From: JBMNGG01 sp050949705
Lineage (GTDB): Bacteria; Bacillota; Thermosediminibacteria; Thermosediminibacterales; Tepidanaerobacteraceae
Direction: 5' to 3'
Length of the DNA stretch: 64,000 bases
NCBI GenBank assembly: GCA_050949705.1
Contig: JBMNGG010000004.1
Coordinates: forward strand, 124,001 to 188,000
The position numbers were made by a program, and so were the translations under genes. Position 1 is the first letter of the stretch, and every line of letters starts with the position of its first letter. Positions 42,786-51,640 of this stretch are shown piece after piece. A model generated the notes under the pieces. It saw only the letters and a program-made list of their open reading frames with translations. It had not been told where the DNA came from and did not search any database.

Positions 42786-43373
42786 TTACATTTTAGTTGT
42801 AGACTGACCAATTTGTTCTACTTGCATCAGGCTGTCCTGACATTTTATTATTGAATCAAATATCTTGTTTACTGTCTGACTTTGAAGCAATTTGTTTTGA
42901 GCTTCAGCCATAGATGATACTGCCTGTTGAAGAGACTGAATCACCTGCATATCTGTTGCTACTAGCTGTTGGTGACAGTCCTTTTCCATTTGTTCAATCA
43001 TTTGTTTGTACTGTTGGATATTAATCTGAAGATTTGAGATACCTAACTGGGCAGCCTGTTGCAGCTGTTGGGCATTATTATAAATAGATTGTAGCCGATC
43101 AGAGTCTATAAGATTTATTGAGGCTTGATTTAAAGTAGTTTGAATTTGCTGTTCAGAGGACATTTGTTCTTTTCTAGCTGTATTAACTAAGCAATCAATT
43201 TCTTGTGAGAATTGCTGATGTTGTGTATTTTGATATTGAACACTTTGTTGACGCTGTTTTTCGTTGGCTATTTGCTGAATCTGATTTGCTGTTTCAGTGC
43301 CCAATCTTTCGCTAAGCTCGCTCATAGCTTTGTCGGCCTTACTCTTTTGAGTAATATCTTTTTTGTCAGTCAC
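42786..43373 (-). CDS. Gln-rich coiled-coil protein of unknown function
   Basis: 195 residues, extremely rich in Gln (runs such as QQLQQAAQ), with heptad-like Leu/Ile spacing over most of its length; two or three Cys. No signal peptide or membrane segment. I do not recognise a family. The start is GTG 43373: GGGAGGAATT stands just upstream, and an overlapping ATG is followed directly by TGA in another frame. Placed between the SPOCS-propeller protein and a stress protein, so a spore or cell-surface structural role is a guess. Confidence 0.75.
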   Translation of the reverse strand: MTDKKDITQKSKADKAMSELSERLGTETANQIQQIANEKQRQQSVQYQNTQHQQFSQEIDCLVNTARKEQMSSEQQIQTTLNQASINLIDSDRLQSIYNNAQQLQQAAQLGISNLQINIQQYKQMIEQMEKDCHQQLVATDMQVIQSLQQAVSSMAEAQNKLLQSQTVNKIFDSIIKCQDSLMQVEQIGQSTTKM

Positions 43374-43507
43374 ATAATTCCTCCCTGTTAATAGCTAATC
43401 ACTAATTAGTGTTCCCATATTATTCATAAACAATGCAAAGAATAGCTTAAAAGAAACGAGGTTAGAATAAGAGTAGTTATAAAATTATTGTTAGGAGGAT
43501 TCGCAAA

Positions 43508-44023
43508 ATGGCAAAAACCGTTGTGGGAGTATTTGATAGTCGCGATCAAGCAGAAAATGCGGTAGCGGAACTTAGAAAATCTGGTTATGATACTAATGAG
43601 ATATCAATTGTTGCAAAGAATCAACAAGAAAAGCAAGGTGCCGGTGATAATCAGGGTGACAATACTATGGGTATGGATATGGGCTCCTTATCTAGTGGCA
43701 CTACAACAGGTGGCGTTCTAGGCGGTCTTGCAGGTTTGGCTATGGGTGCTGGTGCACTGGCTATACCGGGTCTTGGGCCTATTATCGCAGCTGGTCCTAT
43801 CGCAGGGCTTTTATCAGGTGCTGCTACCGGTGGAATAGCTGGAGGTCTAATTGACTGGGGCATCCCTGAAGAACAGGGGAGACGGTATGAAAATGAAATC
43901 AAAAAGGGTGGAATATTGGCAGCTGTTAGGACAGAAGCGCAGAATGTAGATGATGCAGCACAAATATTTAGGCAGTATGGTGCACATGATGTAAATACAC
44001 ATGAAAAAGGTTCGGTGGGTTAA
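43508..44023 (+). CDS. General-stress-protein-like protein with glycine zipper
   Basis: 171 residues. The N-terminal about 45 residues (VVGVFDSRDQAENAVAELRKSGYDTNEISIV) match the YflT/GSP17M-type fold that detects a small ferredoxin-like domain. A Gly/Ala-rich hydrophobic zipper (residues about 70-115) suggests membrane insertion, and a short C-terminal repeat of the fold (GGILAAVRTE) follows. ATG 43508 with TAGGAGG. Function unknown; relatives are stress-induced. Confidence 0.8.
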   Translation: MAKTVVGVFDSRDQAENAVAELRKSGYDTNEISIVAKNQQEKQGAGDNQGDNTMGMDMGSLSSGTTTGGVLGGLAGLAMGAGALAIPGLGPIIAAGPIAGLLSGAATGGIAGGLIDWGIPEEQGRRYENEIKKGGILAAVRTEAQNVDDAAQIFRQYGAHDVNTHEKGSVG

Positions 44024-44042
44024 AAGAAAATGTATTAATTAG

Positions 44043-44075
44043 AAAAAAAGACACGTTTTTCCGTGTCTTTTTTTT
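44043..44075 (+). terminator. Terminator after the stress-protein gene
   Basis: AAAGACACG / CGTGTCTTT stem with A-run before and eight Ts after. Confidence 0.93.
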
Positions 44076-44193
44076 CTAGCAAATTTCATACCATAATTAC
44101 TTAAAAAAAAGAGGAAAATTTAATGCGGCTCTCGAATATATAAACAATAGGGATTATCTTTAGGGTATCTCTTTTGGAAGGGGGAGTTAATAA

Positions 44194-45582
44194 TTGCAGA
44201 TGAATTTTAACTTGACGCTTTCACAAACTCAAAAGCTTGTAATGACTCCGGAACTGCGGCAGGCTATAACAATATTGCAGCTTTCCACCCTTGAACTTGA
44301 CCGATATATTGAAAATCAACTTTTGGAGAATCCATTATTAGATGTTGGTGATGACGTTTTAAAAAATACAGAGTCTATAGAAAAAGTTAAGGAAAAAGAA
44401 TCAGAGAAAATCGATTGGGAGGAGTATTTTAATGACTGGTCACACAGTCATCCAATACGAATGCAGCGTGAGCGTAAGGAAGAAGTAAATTATGACAATT
44501 TTTTATCTTCAACACCTACTTTACAAGAACACCTTATGATGCAATTAAATCTTTCTCCTATATCTAAAACAGATTTAAAGATTGGCGAGTTTCTGATAGG
44601 TAATTTTGATAAGAATGGATACTTAACTATTACAATAAAAGAAGTTGCTGACATGTTAAAGGTCCCTGAGGATAAAGTTGAAAACACCCTCAAAATTATT
44701 CAAACATTCGATCCTTCAGGTGTTGGAGCGAGAAATTTAAATGAGTGTTTAATGATACAGATTGAACAAAGAGGTATAAATGTTCCTAAGATTAAAGAAC
44801 TAGTTCAAAACCATTTGATTGATCTTGCTGAAGCTCGTTTTTCTCGTATTTCTGAGGCTTTAAATATAAGCCTAGCAGAGGTCCAACAATTAAAAGACAT
44901 ATTAGTTACACTTGATCCAAAACCGGGCAGAAATTTTTCTTCCGCTAATGAAGTCCATTATATTATTCCCGATGCAGTTATCGAAAAAGTAGATAATGAA
45001 TATATTGTCTTAATGAATGATACAATTGTTCCAAGGCTATCAATAAATTCATATTATCGTTCACTGTTATATTCAGAAGACAGAGAGTCGAAAATTTCAA
45101 AATTTTTATCAAATAGACTAGACTCCGCCTTATGGTTAATTAGAAGTATTGAACAGCGTCGAATAACTCTTCATAAGGTTATCCAATCCATTGTAGATGT
45201 TCAAAGAGATTTTTTTGATAAAGGTCTTATTTATTTAAAACCTCTTACCATGAAACGAATTGCCGATATTGTTGGAGTTCACGAATCCACAGTTTCCCGT
45301 GCGATTAGCGGCAAATATGTTCAAACACCTAGGGGAGTATTTGAACTAAAATTCTTCTTTCAAAGTGGTCTGGAAAATAACAACGGTACGTCAACTTCTT
45401 CAGAAAGCATAAAGAAAAGGATGCGCGAAATTATTAATGGGGAAGATTCACATAACCCACTAAGTGACCAAAAGATTGCCGACATGCTTAAAGCTAAAGG
45501 AATATCTATTTCCAGACGGACCGTAGCAAAATATAGAGAAGAAATGGGTATATTATCTTCAACAAAAAGAAAAAGATATTAA
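44194..45582 (+). CDS. rpoN: RNA polymerase sigma-54 factor
   Basis: 462 residues. Region I is the Gln-rich activator-interaction segment (SQTQKLVMTPELRQAITILQL), then an acidic linker, the core-binding region, a helix-turn-helix (IADIVGVHESTVSRAI) and the C-terminal RpoN box SRRTVAKYRE, which contacts the -24 element. TTG start 44194 with GGGGGAG. No sigma-54 activator (AAA+ domain) gene is in the window and I found no correctly spaced -24/-12 promoter. Confidence 0.96.
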   Translation: MQMNFNLTLSQTQKLVMTPELRQAITILQLSTLELDRYIENQLLENPLLDVGDDVLKNTESIEKVKEKESEKIDWEEYFNDWSHSHPIRMQRERKEEVNYDNFLSSTPTLQEHLMMQLNLSPISKTDLKIGEFLIGNFDKNGYLTITIKEVADMLKVPEDKVENTLKIIQTFDPSGVGARNLNECLMIQIEQRGINVPKIKELVQNHLIDLAEARFSRISEALNISLAEVQQLKDILVTLDPKPGRNFSSANEVHYIIPDAVIEKVDNEYIVLMNDTIVPRLSINSYYRSLLYSEDRESKISKFLSNRLDSALWLIRSIEQRRITLHKVIQSIVDVQRDFFDKGLIYLKPLTMKRIADIVGVHESTVSRAISGKYVQTPRGVFELKFFFQSGLENNNGTSTSSESIKKRMREIINGEDSHNPLSDQKIADMLKAKGISISRRTVAKYREEMGILSSTKRKRY

Positions 45583-45670
45583 AATATGTTTTTGCAGGCA
45601 GGATTTTAGCGATCTTTGTTGAATAGTAAATATATATCAGCAATTTTTCCCTTTAATACATTTATTTGGA

Positions 45671-45700
45671 GTTTTTGTTTACACAAAAACCCCTTTTTTT
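45671..45700 (+). terminator. Terminator after rpoN
   Basis: GTTTTTGT (45671-45678) pairs with ACAAAAAC (45683-45690), followed by CCC and seven Ts. Confidence 0.8.
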
Positions 45701-45708
45701 AAAACATA

Positions 45709-45744
45709 CGGGACAGAATAATATCATATGGGACAAAAAAAGAC
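45709..45744 (+). promoter_or_regulatory. CggR operator in front of the glycolytic operon
   Basis: CGGGAC at 45709-45714 and TGGGAC at 45729-45734, exactly 20 bp apart. The second is followed after six bases by AGAC. The known Bacillus CggR operator is two direct copies of CGGGAC-N6-TGTC at this spacing, so the match in spacing and core is close. The cognate regulator gene is in the operon (46980). A further inverted repeat GGAAAGC / GCTTTCC (45815-45821, 45833-45839) lies nearer gapA, and a TATAAT at 45788-45793 is a candidate -10 without a clear -35. Confidence 0.75.
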
Positions 45745-45875
45745 CCAATACACCTTAAAGACACAAAAAGGCATTGAATAAATTTCTTATAATAGCAAAA
45801 CTTAGATTTAATATGGAAAGCTAATGCTTTGGGCTTTCCGTAATATAAATTATACATAATAAAGGAGGAATAAAT

Positions 45876-46889
45876 ATGTCTATTAAAGTAGGTATAAATG
45901 GGTTTGGACGTATAGGAAGGAACACATTAAAAGCCGTATTATCAAAAGACACAAAAATAGATGTAGTAGCCATTAATGATCTTTATGACACAAGAACCCT
46001 GGCTCATCTTCTAAAGTATGACTCGGTATTTGGAACGTTAGATGGCAAAGTGGAAGCTAGAGATTCTTCATTATTAGTTAACGGTAAGGAAATTAAAGTT
46101 TTTGCAGAACGGGATCTAGCCAACATACCATGGAAAGACTTAGGAGTAGATGTTGTAATAGAGTCAACGGGGGTTTTTACATCTAAAGAGAAGGCTGTAA
46201 AACATATAGAAGCCGGTGGAGCAAAAAAAGTCATTATAAGTGCACCTGCTAAAGGTGAAGATATAACGATAGTCATGGGTGTGAATGAAGAAGAATACAA
46301 CCCGGAACAACACCATGTTATTTCAAATGCATCATGTACCACCAATTGCCTTGCTCCTGTTGCTAAAGTATTACTAGACAATTTTGGAATCGAAAAAGGT
46401 CTTATGAATACAATACACGCATACACCAATGATCAGAGAATCTTAGATCTTCCCCATAGAGACCTTAGAAGGGCTAGAGCTGCAGCTCTAAACATAATAC
46501 CGACAACTACCGGTGCGGCTAAGGCTGTGGCTTTGGTAATACCTGAACTTAAAGGCAAACTTAACGGATTTGCTCTTCGGGTACCCACACCCACTGTATC
46601 TATAGTGGACCTAACTTGTCAGCTTTCTAAGAGTGCTACAGTGGAGCAAGTAAATGAAGCAATGAGAGATGCTGCTGAAGGCAAGATGAAAGGAGTTCTC
46701 GGATATACTGAGGAACCGCTTGTTTCTATGGACTTCAAAGGCTGTGAGCTTTCATCAGTAGTAGACGGATTATCTACAATGGTAATTGAAGATGATATGG
46801 TTAAGATAGTTGCATGGTATGATAATGAATGGGGTTATTCCAACAGAGTTTTAGACTTAGTTGAATATATAGCAGCTAAAGGATTCTAG
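45876..46889 (+). CDS. gapA: Glyceraldehyde-3-phosphate dehydrogenase, NAD type
   Basis: Oxidises glyceraldehyde-3-phosphate to 1,3-bisphosphoglycerate. 337 residues. NGFGRIGR nucleotide loop, AINDLYD with Asp favouring NAD, catalytic Cys in SNASCTTNC, and WYDNEWGYSNR. ATG 45876 with AAAGGAGGAA. First gene of the operon, under the CggR operator. In Bacillus and Clostridium cggR comes before gapA; here it follows. Confidence 0.98.
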   Translation: MSIKVGINGFGRIGRNTLKAVLSKDTKIDVVAINDLYDTRTLAHLLKYDSVFGTLDGKVEARDSSLLVNGKEIKVFAERDLANIPWKDLGVDVVIESTGVFTSKEKAVKHIEAGGAKKVIISAPAKGEDITIVMGVNEEEYNPEQHHVISNASCTTNCLAPVAKVLLDNFGIEKGLMNTIHAYTNDQRILDLPHRDLRRARAAALNIIPTTTGAAKAVALVIPELKGKLNGFALRVPTPTVSIVDLTCQLSKSATVEQVNEAMRDAAEGKMKGVLGYTEEPLVSMDFKGCELSSVVDGLSTMVIEDDMVKIVAWYDNEWGYSNRVLDLVEYIAAKGF

Positions 46890-46903
46890 GTGTTAGAAGC
46901 CCC

Positions 46904-46946
46904 ATGGCTGAAAAACTCTGGCTTCCAGGCAGGGCTTTTCAGCCAT
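46904..46946 (+). other. Hairpin between gapA and cggR
   Basis: A perfect 11-bp inverted repeat ATGGCTGAAAA (46904-46914) / TTTTCAGCCAT (46936-46946). A competing pair GAAGCC (46896-46901) / GGCTTC (46920-46925) overlaps it, so two exclusive folds are possible. No T-run. It may protect the gapA mRNA or set a processing site that separates gapA from the regulator, as RNA cleavage does in Bacillus. Confidence 0.7.
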
Positions 46947-46979
46947 TTCCTTTGTTACTGCTTTGTTGAGGAGATAGAT

Positions 46980-48020
46980 ATGGAAGAAGTGATCCAATTA
47001 TTAAGAAAGATAGGTCCGGAAGTATTAAGTACCGTAGAAGATAGATATACCATATTACGAAACATATATTTTAATCAGCCAATTGGTCGTAGAGCTTTAT
47101 CACTGATTATTTCATGGTCTGAACGGAAGCTCCGAACGGAAGTTAAGCGTTTAGAAGAGTTGGGTTTAATAGATATTGCAAAAAACGGCATGGTATTGAC
47201 TGATGCAGGTAAAGATATAATAACAGGATTGGAACATTTTATATATCATCTACGTGAACTGGACCCTATTGCCAAAAGTATATGCCAAAAGTTTAACTGC
47301 CAGTATGTAAGTATAATTCCAGGGGATTCTGATGAAGATGAAACTATCAAGACACAGTTGGGCAAGGAAGCTGGTAGATATTTAAAAAGATCTATTAACA
47401 ATGCTGATGTAGTTGCGGTGACAGGAGGAACTACCGTGGCACAAATCCCTCGGGCTATGGAAAAAATATCAGGGTTTGAAGATGTGACGGTTGTTCCTGG
47501 TAGAGGCGGTTTAGGAGAAAGGATGGAGATTGAATCCAATACTATTGCAGCAGAGTTAGCGAAAAAGCTTCAAGCACAATATCGTTTACTTTATGTTCCT
47601 GATAATTTAAGTCCTGAGACAATGGAGTCGGTTATTAATGAACCGGGTATTAAAGATATTCTTAAAATACTTCATAAGACAACCATATTGATTCACGGAA
47701 TAGGTGGTGCGGAAGAAATTGGCCGAAGACGAGGTTTGTCTGAAAGAGAAATTATGGCTATTAAGAGGAAAGGTGCAGTAGCTGAAGCATTTGGATACTA
47801 CTTTGACAAAAATGGGAAAGTGGTACATACAAGCACCAGCGTTGGTTTGACAATAAAGGATTTAAAGAATATCCGTACTGTTATCGCTATAGCCGGAGGA
47901 ACTAACAAAGCACCTGCCATTCAAGCATTTCTCAAGTACCACAGTCCGACGGTGCTAATTACAGATGAAGGAGCAGCTAGAAAATTATTAGAACTTGAAG
48001 GAGGTAGTGATAATGAATAA
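46980..48020 (+). CDS. cggR: Central glycolytic genes regulator CggR (SorC family)
   Basis: 346 residues. The N-terminal winged helix (GRRALSLIISWSERKLRTEVKRLEELGLI) is followed by the SorC sugar-phosphate-binding domain (VTGGTTVAQIPRAM, VPGRGGLGERMEIESNTIAAELA, HGIGGAEEIGRRRGLSE). Represses glycolytic operons unless fructose-1,6-bisphosphate is bound. ATG 46980 with GAGGAG; an in-frame GTG at 46890 would start inside the hairpin and is unlikely. Its end overlaps pgk by 8 bases. Confidence 0.95.
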   Translation: MEEVIQLLRKIGPEVLSTVEDRYTILRNIYFNQPIGRRALSLIISWSERKLRTEVKRLEELGLIDIAKNGMVLTDAGKDIITGLEHFIYHLRELDPIAKSICQKFNCQYVSIIPGDSDEDETIKTQLGKEAGRYLKRSINNADVVAVTGGTTVAQIPRAMEKISGFEDVTVVPGRGGLGERMEIESNTIAAELAKKLQAQYRLLYVPDNLSPETMESVINEPGIKDILKILHKTTILIHGIGGAEEIGRRRGLSEREIMAIKRKGAVAEAFGYYFDKNGKVVHTSTSVGLTIKDLKNIRTVIAIAGGTNKAPAIQAFLKYHSPTVLITDEGAARKLLELEGGSDNE

Positions 48021-49197
48021 AAAAACTCTTGAAGATTTTAATGTTAAAAATAAAAGGGTTTTAGTAAGAGAAGATTTAAACGTACCATTGGATGAACAAG
48101 GCAATATAACTGATGATACAAGAATAAAAGCAGCTTTACCCACAATAGAATACCTGATAGGAAAAAATGCTAAAGTCATTATTATGGCTCATCTTGGGAG
48201 GCCAAAAGGTAAGATGAATTTAAAATACAGCCTTGCCCCAGTTGCAAAGAGACTTTCACAGCTCCTTGATAAAGAGGTCTTTATGGCAAAAGACTGTATT
48301 GGTGACGAAGTGGAAAAAGCTGTCGCGAAAATGCAGCCAAAAGATGTAATACTATTAGAAAATGTACGTTTTCATGCTGAAGAAGAAAAAAACGATCCAG
48401 AATTTGCAAAAAAGCTAGCAAGCATCGCAGATATTTTTATTAATGATGCCTTTGGCACATCTCACCGAGCACATGCCTCTACAGTAGGTGTAGCAGAGTA
48501 TTTGCCTGCCGTTGCAGGGTATTTGATAAAAAAAGAACTAGATATTATGGGCAATGCTTTAGAAAAGCCCGAAAGACCTTTTGTGGCTATTTTAGGTGGT
48601 GCAAAAGTTGGTGATAAAATAGGAGTAATAAAAAACCTTCTTAATAAAGTTGATATCCTACTAATAGGTGGTGGAATGGCTTACACTTTTTTGAAAAGTC
48701 AAGGTTATGAGATAGGAAAATCACTTTTAGAAATTGATAAGATTGAACTTGCTGCTTCACTATTAAAGGAAGCCGAAGAAAAGAAAGTAAAACTTCTGTT
48801 ACCTGATGATGTAGTAATTACATCAGATATTAAAGAAGGATTGCCTTATGAAACTGTTTCAATTGCACAAATACCAAAAGATATGATGGGTGTTGATATA
48901 GGTGAGAAAACCCAGAAAAAGTTTGCAGATGCTATGAAAGGAGCTAAGACTGTAGTATGGAACGGTCCTATGGGTGTATTTGAGATGAAAGAATATGCAA
49001 AAGGAACACTGGCTATAGCTCAAGCTATGGCGAACTCTGAGGCAGTCACAATCATAGGTGGTGGGGATTCCGCAGCAGCTGTTGAACAACTGGGTTTTGC
49101 AGAAAAGATGACACATATTTCAACAGGAGGCGGAGCTTCTTTAGAGTTTATGGAAGGCAAGGAGCTGCCAGGAATATCAGCTTTAAATGATAAGTAA
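48013..49197 (+). CDS. pgk: Phosphoglycerate kinase
   Basis: Makes ATP from 1,3-bisphosphoglycerate. 394 residues. VREDLNVPLD, HLGRPKG, NDAFGTSHRAHAS, WNGPMGVFE and the nucleotide-site GGGDSAAA. ATG 48013 overlaps the cggR end; GGAGG lies within cggR 8 bases upstream. Confidence 0.98.
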   Translation: MNKKTLEDFNVKNKRVLVREDLNVPLDEQGNITDDTRIKAALPTIEYLIGKNAKVIIMAHLGRPKGKMNLKYSLAPVAKRLSQLLDKEVFMAKDCIGDEVEKAVAKMQPKDVILLENVRFHAEEEKNDPEFAKKLASIADIFINDAFGTSHRAHASTVGVAEYLPAVAGYLIKKELDIMGNALEKPERPFVAILGGAKVGDKIGVIKNLLNKVDILLIGGGMAYTFLKSQGYEIGKSLLEIDKIELAASLLKEAEEKKVKLLLPDDVVITSDIKEGLPYETVSIAQIPKDMMGVDIGEKTQKKFADAMKGAKTVVWNGPMGVFEMKEYAKGTLAIAQAMANSEAVTIIGGGDSAAAVEQLGFAEKMTHISTGGGASLEFMEGKELPGISALNDK

Positions 49198-49258
49198 ATC
49201 TTATTCACTTGTGATGTTTAAGCTACTTATAATATAATAATTTTGGAGGTGTTACATA

Positions 49259-50014
49259 ATGTCAAGAATACCCATGATTGCTGGGAACTGGAAAATGAAC
49301 AACAATAAAAAGCAAACCCTGGAATTTCTAGATGGGTTTTTGCCGAGAATTAATGATATTACAGCTGAAGTGGTAATTTGCCCGCCTTTTACGGATCTTT
49401 TTGCAACGGCTGAAAAGCTTGAAGGCACAAAGATAAAACTAGGCGCACAGAATATGCATTGGGAGGAAAAAGGTGCTTTTACCGGGGAGATATCTCCGGT
49501 TATGTTAAAAGAAATACCATGTGATTATGTAATCATTGGTCATTCAGAACGGAGACAGTATTTTGCCGAGACAGATGAAACTGTCAACAAAAAAATAAAA
49601 TCAGCACTTAAGCATAATATTTTGCCAATAGTATGTGTGGGTGAAAGTCTTGATCAGCGTGAAGCCGGTACTACAATGTCATGGGTGCTGTCACAGGTTG
49701 AAAAAGCTCTAAAAGATATTACTTTGGAAGAAGTAGAAAAGATAGTATTCGCATATGAGCCAATATGGGCGATAGGAACGGGCAAGACTGCTTCTGCTTC
49801 TGATGCTCAGGAAGTTATTTCTGCTATAAGAAAACGGATATCAGAGCTTTATAGCCAGAATGTTGCGGATAAAGTAAGAATTCTTTATGGAGGTAGCGTA
49901 AAGCCTCAAAATATTAAGGAACTAATGGGGGAGGCAGATATTGACGGGGCTCTTGTTGGTGGAGCAAGTCTTGAACCTGATAGCTTTTATGCCCTGTGTT
50001 CCTTTAATCTATAG
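49259..50014 (+). CDS. tpiA: Triosephosphate isomerase
   Basis: 251 residues. GNWKMN (Lys), GHSERR (catalytic His), YEPIWAIGTGK (catalytic Glu and mobile loop) and LYGGSVKP. ATG 49259 with TTGGAGG. The gene ends 15 bases before the next start codon. Confidence 0.98.
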   Translation: MSRIPMIAGNWKMNNNKKQTLEFLDGFLPRINDITAEVVICPPFTDLFATAEKLEGTKIKLGAQNMHWEEKGAFTGEISPVMLKEIPCDYVIIGHSERRQYFAETDETVNKKIKSALKHNILPIVCVGESLDQREAGTTMSWVLSQVEKALKDITLEEVEKIVFAYEPIWAIGTGKTASASDAQEVISAIRKRISELYSQNVADKVRILYGGSVKPQNIKELMGEADIDGALVGGASLEPDSFYALCSFNL

Positions 50015-50029
50015 TAGGAGATGAAGCCA

Positions 50030-51568
50030 TTGTCGAGAAAACCGCTAATGTTAATGATATTAGATGGTTGGGGATTAAGCTTAGAAGAAAGAGCTAATGC
50101 TATATTAAACGCAAATACACCAAACTATGACCGTTTGATGAAAGAGTATCCAAATACTACTTTGGAAGCATCTGGTCTTGCTGTCGGCCTGCCTGAAGGG
50201 CAGATGGGAAATTCAGAAGTAGGGCATTTAAATCTGGGGGCAGGAAGGATAGTATATCAAGATTTTACAAGAGTGAGTCAAGATATAAAAAGTGGTGGAT
50301 TTTATAAGAATCCTGCCCTTCTTTCAGCAGTAGAAAACGCTTTGAATAATAATAAATCACTCCACCTAATGGGTCTTTTGTCTGATGGTGGTGTTCACAG
50401 CCATATCAACCATATAAAAGCATTGCTTTTATTAGCAAAAAAGAATAATTTAGATAGAGTATATTTGCATGCTTTTTTAGATGGTAGAGATGTACCACCT
50501 GCTAATGCACAGAAATATGTAAGTGAAATAGAAGAATGTATGAAAGAATTAGACATAGGGGCTATTGCCACCATATCAGGCCGTTATTATGCAATGGATC
50601 GGGATAAAAGATGGGATAGGACAAAAAAAGCTTATGATGCCATAGTATTTGGGGAAGGGCTTTTAGCCAGCAGTGCAAAAACTGCCATAGAAAAAAGTTA
50701 TGAGCGAAAAGAGACTGATGAGTTTGTTATACCTACCGTAATTACAGGTGATAATGGGCAGCCTTTAGCTAAAGTTGAAGAAGGGGATTCAATTATATTT
50801 TTTAATTTTAGACCTGACAGAGCTCGGCAATTAACATATGCCTTTTGTAATGAAGAGTTTGAAGGATTTCATCGGAAGAATGGATATTTTCCAGTTTGCT
50901 ATGTATGTATGACAGAATATGATAAAACAATAAATAATGCAATGGTTGCATATGGGCCTGAATCTATGGATAACATCTTAGCTGATGTGTTATCCAAGGC
51001 TGGGCTTAGGCAGCTTCGCATAGCTGAAACAGAAAAATATGCTCATGTTACCTTTTTCTTTAACGGAGGCGTAGAAAAGGCATACCCGGGAGAAGACAGA
51101 GTTTTAATTCCTTCACCCAAAGTTGCTACATACAATCTTAAACCTGAAATGAGTGCATATGAAGTAGCAGATGCAGTAGTTAAAAAAATTAAAGAAGACA
51201 TATATGACGTGATTATTCTTAATTTTGCTAATCCAGATATGGTAGGTCATACCGGTGTTTTTGATGCTGCAGTAAAAGCTATCGAAGCTGTTGATGAATG
51301 TATTGGGAAAATATGTGATGTATTAGAAGAAAAAGGAGGTACCCTACTTATAACCGCTGACCATGGCAATGCAGAAAAGATGTTGGATTACGAAACAGGA
51401 GAGCCATTTACTGCACATACCCTTAGTAAGGTTCCGCTAATTCTAATAAGTGATAAAAATTATAAATTAAAGCCTGGTAAGTTAGCCGATATAGCACCCA
51501 CTATACTTTTGCTATTAGGTATTGAGAAGCCTAAGGAGATGACAGGAGAACCATTGATAATAGAGTAA
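50030..51568 (+). CDS. gpmI: 2,3-bisphosphoglycerate-independent phosphoglycerate mutase
   Basis: Manganese-dependent, alkaline-phosphatase-fold mutase, 512 residues. MILDGWGLS (metal Asp), catalytic Ser in NSEVGHLNLGAGR, HAFLDGRD, FNFRPDRARQ and TADHGNAE. Start: TTG 50030 is nine bases after GTAGGAG, a normal spacing. The ATG at 50021 directly abuts the same site and is less likely. The product begins Met-Ser-Arg-Lys-Pro. Confidence 0.96.
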   Translation: MSRKPLMLMILDGWGLSLEERANAILNANTPNYDRLMKEYPNTTLEASGLAVGLPEGQMGNSEVGHLNLGAGRIVYQDFTRVSQDIKSGGFYKNPALLSAVENALNNNKSLHLMGLLSDGGVHSHINHIKALLLLAKKNNLDRVYLHAFLDGRDVPPANAQKYVSEIEECMKELDIGAIATISGRYYAMDRDKRWDRTKKAYDAIVFGEGLLASSAKTAIEKSYERKETDEFVIPTVITGDNGQPLAKVEEGDSIIFFNFRPDRARQLTYAFCNEEFEGFHRKNGYFPVCYVCMTEYDKTINNAMVAYGPESMDNILADVLSKAGLRQLRIAETEKYAHVTFFFNGGVEKAYPGEDRVLIPSPKVATYNLKPEMSAYEVADAVVKKIKEDIYDVIILNFANPDMVGHTGVFDAAVKAIEAVDECIGKICDVLEEKGGTLLITADHGNAEKMLDYETGEPFTAHTLSKVPLILISDKNYKLKPGKLADIAPTILLLLGIEKPKEMTGEPLIIE

Positions 51569-51640
51569 TAAAGAACCAGACTTTAGAAACAAAAATAGGC
51601 TTAACTATTTAGAAATAGAAAATTAGGAAGGTGATTATTC

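Noticed and set aside
46890..46979. Upstream GTG start for cggR
   Set aside because: Would translate through the intergenic hairpin and lacks a ribosome site; ATG 46980 has GAGGAG.
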